Positions 41,005 through 44,504 of a stretch of 44,504 bases of DNA are shown here, in pieces (within the stretch, counting starts at the first letter, position 1; every line of letters starts with the position of its first letter). Origin of the DNA: Novosphingobium capsulatum (GTDB lineage: Bacteria; Pseudomonadota; Alphaproteobacteria; Sphingomonadales; Sphingomonadaceae). The stretch covers positions 1-44,504 of the forward strand of contig DQVI01000155.1 of the NCBI GenBank assembly GCA_015661825.1, written 5' to 3'. The notes under the pieces are model-generated. The model worked only from the letters and a program-made list of their open reading frames with translations, searched no databases and was not told where the DNA came from. Made by a program: the position numbers and the translations under genes.

Positions 41005-43344
41005 TCAGGCCTGCGCCATCTGGCGCCCGTTGTCGTCGAGCGGCGCGGGGCGGCCGAACAGGTAGCCCTGCCCTTCGGCGCAGCCTTCGTCGCGCAGGAG
41101 GTCGAGGTGGGCGCGGGTCTCGACCCCTTCGGCCAGAACCGGAATGTCGAGGCTGCGCCCGAGCGCGAGGACCGCGCGCAGGATCGTGGCCGCCTGGACA
41201 TTGCCGGCTGATCGCAGCAGGAACGACTTGTCGATCTTGATCTTGTCGATCGGAAAAGTGCCGAGCGTGTCGAGCGAGGAATAGCCGGTCCCGAAATCGT
41301 CGAGCGCGATGGAAATGCCCAGCGCCTTGATCTGGCGCAGCACATGGAGCGCGTGGGTGCGGTCGGCGATGATCGCGCCTTCGGTGATTTCCAGTTCCAG
41401 CCGCCGGGCGGGCAGGCCGCTGTCGATCAGGATGCCGGTGATCATCTGCACCAGCCCTTCCTGCTGAAGCTGGACGGGCGAGAGATTGACCGCGATCTTG
41501 AGGTCATCGTCCCACTGCGCGGCGGCCCTTGCGGCCTCGTTCAGCACCCATTCGCCAATGGCGAAGATGTCGCCCGACTGTTCGGCCATGGGGATGAAAT
41601 CGACCGGGCTGATCAGCCCGTATTCGGGATGGATCCAGCGCACGAGCGCCTCGTAGCCGAGCAGCGTGCCGCCTTCGAGGGCATGCTGGGGCTGGTAGAG
41701 CAAGTGGAGTTCGCCGCGCTCGACCGCATGGCGCAAGTCGGTCGCGATGCGCCGCTGGCGCCGCGCCACTTCGTCCATGTCGGGACAGAAATGGCAGACC
41801 GCCTCGCCAAAGCTGGCCTTGGCGCGGTCGATCGCCAGTTCGGTATTGCCGAGCAGGGTATCGACATCGGTGCCGTCGGCCGGGCTCACCGAGACACCGA
41901 AGCGGGCCTGCTGGGCCAGCATCTGGCCATCGAGCGCGAAAGGCGCGACAAAGCACCCCTGAAGCTGCCCGAGAAGGACACCCAGGGCCTCCTCCCCATC
42001 ATCGATCAGCGCAGCAACGACGAACTGGTCGCGGTCGAGCCGGGCCACGCATTCGCGCCCCGCCCGTCCACAGGCCTGACGCAGCCGCTGGGCCACCACC
42101 ACGAGCAGGGCTTCGGCCACCCCCTGTCCGCGCCGCTCGTGGACCTGACGGAAGCGGACGAGATCGATACGGACCAGCGCCAGCCGCGTGCCGGTTTCCT
42201 GCGTGCCCCTCTCCGGGTAGGCCAGACGGGCAGCGCACCAGTCGACGAAATCGCGCCGGTTGGGCAAGCCGGTGAGCGCATCGTGGCCGACCAGCCAGGC
42301 CATGCGCGCCTGTGCGCGGTGGCGCAGGGTGATGTCCTCGAACGTGGAAACCCAGCCGCCTTCCGCCAGTGGGCGACTGGCCACGCTGACCACGAAATCC
42401 GGGCTCCATTCGAGCACGCAAGGGACGCCTTCGCGCGTGGCGAGCGCATGGCGCAACCGGTCTTCGCGAGCCTGCGCCTTATCGTGTCCCCCGCCGATGG
42501 TCCCGCCGATAGTCCTGTCGATCGGGCGCCCTTGCGCGAACCGGGCAAGGGTTTCGGCCATTGCCATGCCCGGCACGAAGGCATCGGCGGGAAGCCCCCA
42601 CATCTGCGCGAGGCGGGCATTGCTGAACACGAGCCTGCCCTGGTCATCGAACAGGGCGAGCCCCTGATGCATGCCTTCGAGCGCGTCATCACGCCGGGCG
42701 CACTGCGCCGCGAGGCGTTCCTGATCGGCCTTGAAGCGGGTCATGTCGCGCACGATGCTGGCAAAGCCGATGACATGGCCCCTCGCATCGAGGATGCGCT
42801 CGACCGAGACATGGGCCCAGTATGTCGTGCCATCGCGGCGCAGGCGATAGCCCTCGCCGAAATAGTGCCCGGTGGTGCGCGCCATCGTCAGCACGCGCTG
42901 GGGCAGGCGTTCGGCCCGGTCTTCGAGGCGATAGAACCGCGCCAGCGCCATGCCGAGCGCCTCCTCGTCGTCATAGCCCTCGATGCGCCGGGCCCCGGCA
43001 TTCCAGCTTGCCACCCGCCCCTCGAACGTGAGCATGACCAATACGCAATCGGACAGCCCCCGCACCATCAGCGCCAGATCACGCTCGCGCGCAGCCAGTA
43101 TCCGGCGCCGCGCCGCCATGACCCCGGCCCCCAGCACGCCCGAAAGCGAAACACGCGCCAGGTCACGGCGCAAGGCCATGCCCGCGCCGATGGCGCCGGT
43201 CAGGGCCAGCGCCAGTGTCAGGATGAAGATCAGCACTGTGAGCACCGCGCAGCCTCTCCTGTACAGGCTCGTTGGCCGTGGGACGGCCGGGCAACGGGCG
43301 GCTTGCGTAAACATGATTTTGCCATTGATTGAGACCAATCGCAC
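41005..43344 (-). CDS. Membrane PAS-GGDEF-EAL protein, probable c-di-GMP phosphodiesterase
   Basis: 779 residues. One membrane helix (about 33-57, VLTVLIFILTLALALTGAIG) is followed by two PAS domains (about 95-215 and 225-345), a GGDEF domain and an EAL domain. The GGDEF signature is degenerate (LDRDQ at about 438-442), so cyclase activity is unlikely. The EAL domain keeps its catalytic set: YEALVRW near 565, AVNLSPVQLQ, ELEITE, LDDFGTGYSSL, KIDKSF and AEGVET. It should hydrolyse c-di-GMP under PAS control. The start is uncertain: GTG 43344 follows a G-run, while ATG 43314 has no visible ribosome site. It is divergent from a DctB-like kinase. Confidence 0.92.
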   Translation of the reverse strand: MRLVSINGKIMFTQAARCPAVPRPTSLYRRGCAVLTVLIFILTLALALTGAIGAGMALRRDLARVSLSGVLGAGVMAARRRILAARERDLALMVRGLSDCVLVMLTFEGRVASWNAGARRIEGYDDEEALGMALARFYRLEDRAERLPQRVLTMARTTGHYFGEGYRLRRDGTTYWAHVSVERILDARGHVIGFASIVRDMTRFKADQERLAAQCARRDDALEGMHQGLALFDDQGRLVFSNARLAQMWGLPADAFVPGMAMAETLARFAQGRPIDRTIGGTIGGGHDKAQAREDRLRHALATREGVPCVLEWSPDFVVSVASRPLAEGGWVSTFEDITLRHRAQARMAWLVGHDALTGLPNRRDFVDWCAARLAYPERGTQETGTRLALVRIDLVRFRQVHERRGQGVAEALLVVVAQRLRQACGRAGRECVARLDRDQFVVAALIDDGEEALGVLLGQLQGCFVAPFALDGQMLAQQARFGVSVSPADGTDVDTLLGNTELAIDRAKASFGEAVCHFCPDMDEVARRQRRIATDLRHAVERGELHLLYQPQHALEGGTLLGYEALVRWIHPEYGLISPVDFIPMAEQSGDIFAIGEWVLNEAARAAAQWDDDLKIAVNLSPVQLQQEGLVQMITGILIDSGLPARRLELEITEGAIIADRTHALHVLRQIKALGISIALDDFGTGYSSLDTLGTFPIDKIKIDKSFLLRSAGNVQAATILRAVLALGRSLDIPVLAEGVETRAHLDLLRDEGCAEGQGYLFGRPAPLDDNGRQMAQA

Positions 43345-43464
43345 GCGCCCCCCAATCGCGCGTTAACCTTCACTAGGGGTTCCATCGGGGGGGCCATCGG
43401 GGGCCGTCCTGCAAGGTTCGCTGCGCCCTCCCCCCTGTGTTTGCGCGCAGGCGCGGCTTATCCT

Positions 43465-44504
43465 ATGGCAGGGCCGGTGAGCCCTCCGCCCCTTCCCGAC
43501 CCAAGGCCGTTGATCGAGCGGCTCGCGCTGCGTCTGCGCCAGCGGCGGGCACTGGCCGGGTGGGCGTTGGCCGCGCTCGCCGCCGGGGCTCTGGCCGCGC
43601 CGGTTGCAGGGGCGCTCCTCCACGAAACGCTCGTGGCGCGTTTTGCCGACGAGACGCTGGCCGATGCCCGGCTGCGACAGGCCCTGGCCGACAGCGAAGT
43701 TGCCCGCCTGCGCCTGCTGCCCGAGGCGCTGGCCAACGACCGCGACGTGACCGATGTTGCCCAACCGGCCAATGGCCCGGCCAGCGGCGCGCCCACCCCC
43801 GAACGCATCGCCCGGCTCAACGCCCGGCTCGAACGGATGGCCCGCGAAGCGGGGGCCGCCGTCATCTATCTGATCGGCCCGGACGGGCGGGCGCTGGCCG
43901 CCAGTAACTGGCGCTCTCCCACGACCTTTCTGGGCCAGTACTACGGCTTTCGCCCCTATTACCGCGAGGCGCGCGACCGGGGACAGGCCGAGCAGTTCGC
44001 GCTGGGCACCGTGAGCGGCAAGCCGGGGCTCTATCTCGGGCGGCGCGTGAACGCGAACAACGTGATCGTCGTCAAGCTGGAATTCGACGGGCTGGAGGCG
44101 CAATGGCGCGCGGCAGGCGGGCTGACGTTCGTGACCGACCGCGACGGGGTGATCCTCGTCACCAGCCGCCCCGACTGGCGCTTTGCCGCCACCCATGCCC
44201 TCGATCCGGCCACCCACCGCGCCGAGACGCAGACCAACGGCGTGCCCCACATCGGCCCGCCCCCGTTTCATCTGCGCGACGATGGCACGCTCGTTCTGAC
44301 GCCATCGGCCCCCCTGCCCTTGCTCAGCCCGGCAGAGGATCGCGGGCCCTATCTGCTGGCCTCGACCCCGCCTGATGCCCGTGGCTGGCGCTTCCATCTG
44401 GCGCTTCCGCTGCGCGAGGTGGAAACGACCGTGACCATGGCGCGGATCGGCGGCGGCCTGATCGCCGCCGCGCTGGTCGCGCTGGCCGGGCTGCTGGCCG
44501 AGCG
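43465..44504 (+). CDS. DctB-like sensor histidine kinase, N-terminal part (3' truncated)
   Basis: The frame is open from ATG 43465 to the end of the window (346 codons), so only the sensory part is visible. A first membrane segment (about residues 31-52, LAGWALAALAAGALAAPVAG) leads into a periplasmic double-PDC domain. The stretch AASNWRSPTTFLGQYYGFRP, then YYREARDRG and FALGTVSGKPGLYLGRRV, is highly characteristic of DctB-type sensors of C4-dicarboxylates. A second hydrophobic segment (GGGLIAAALVALAGLLAE) begins at the window edge; the kinase core should follow. A DctD-type sigma-54 regulator may lie beyond. The exact ligand is not determinable. Confidence 0.85.
   Translation, partial: MAGPVSPPPLPDPRPLIERLALRLRQRRALAGWALAALAAGALAAPVAGALLHETLVARFADETLADARLRQALADSEVARLRLLPEALANDRDVTDVAQPANGPASGAPTPERIARLNARLERMAREAGAAVIYLIGPDGRALAASNWRSPTTFLGQYYGFRPYYREARDRGQAEQFALGTVSGKPGLYLGRRVNANNVIVVKLEFDGLEAQWRAAGGLTFVTDRDGVILVTSRPDWRFAATHALDPATHRAETQTNGVPHIGPPPFHLRDDGTLVLTPSAPLPLLSPAEDRGPYLLASTPPDARGWRFHLALPLREVETTVTMARIGGGLIAAALVALAGLLAE

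Overview
The window is G+C-rich and densely coded. It looks like the chromosome of a sphingomonad-type alphaproteobacterium (Novosphingobium or a relative). The reasons are three large TonB-dependent receptors in 44 kb, a NodT-type outer-membrane factor, Tat-exported hydrolases, RTX metalloproteases and aerobic oxidases. This assignment is inference from gene content; there is no rRNA or tRNA to test it. I see no phage, integrase, transposase or CRISPR array.

Layout. (1) 1-5 kb: the end of an efflux outer-membrane factor, a TetR regulator, a cytochrome b561-YceI fusion and an AIM24-family protein. (2) 5-8 kb, minus strand: a small YezD/OscA-like protein followed by a TonB receptor, suggesting sulfur-compound uptake. 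(3) 8.3-12.2 kb: ppk-ppx polyphosphate operon. (4) 12.2-14.5 kb: a LysR regulator divergent from a two-subunit 3-oxoacid CoA-transferase, with a clear T-N11-A operator between them. (5) 15-17 kb: a soluble FIST-MCP signalling protein. (6) 17.4-21 kb: a TonB receptor coupled to a Tat-exported glycerophosphodiester phosphodiesterase. (7) 21.3-24.6 kb: two tandem RTX metalloproteases, with a 164-bp inverted-repeat element at the 3' end. (8) 24.9-33.6 kb, minus strand: one tight operon for stepwise N-demethylation of glycine betaine, in the order dimethylglycine dehydrogenase, Rieske GbcA-like oxygenase, soxB, soxD, soxA, soxG. It is divergent from a third TonB receptor at 34.0-36.6 kb. (9) 36.9-44.5 kb: an amino-acid permease, a DUF885 hydrolase, a small WYL-like protein, a PAS-GGDEF-EAL protein and the start of a DctB-like sensor kinase.

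How the genes may work together. The betaine operon encodes glycine betaine to dimethylglycine (GbcA), to sarcosine (DMGDH), to glycine (SoxBDAG), with methyl groups passed to tetrahydrofolate. The divergent receptor suggests active outer-membrane uptake of a substrate of this pathway. The GlpQ-type phosphodiesterase could release choline from glycerophosphocholine, which would tie region 6 to region 8, but no choline oxidase or betaine aldehyde dehydrogenase is present here. The oxygenase also lacks its usual ferredoxin reductase partner in this window.

Several spacers carry short tandem repeats of 11-18 bp and strong palindromes. The most striking are the 164-bp element at 21157-21320, the 15-bp-arm hairpin at 8038-8080 and the 36-bp palindrome at 40474-40509. 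Many long open frames antisense to the genes listed are high-G+C shadows and were left out.
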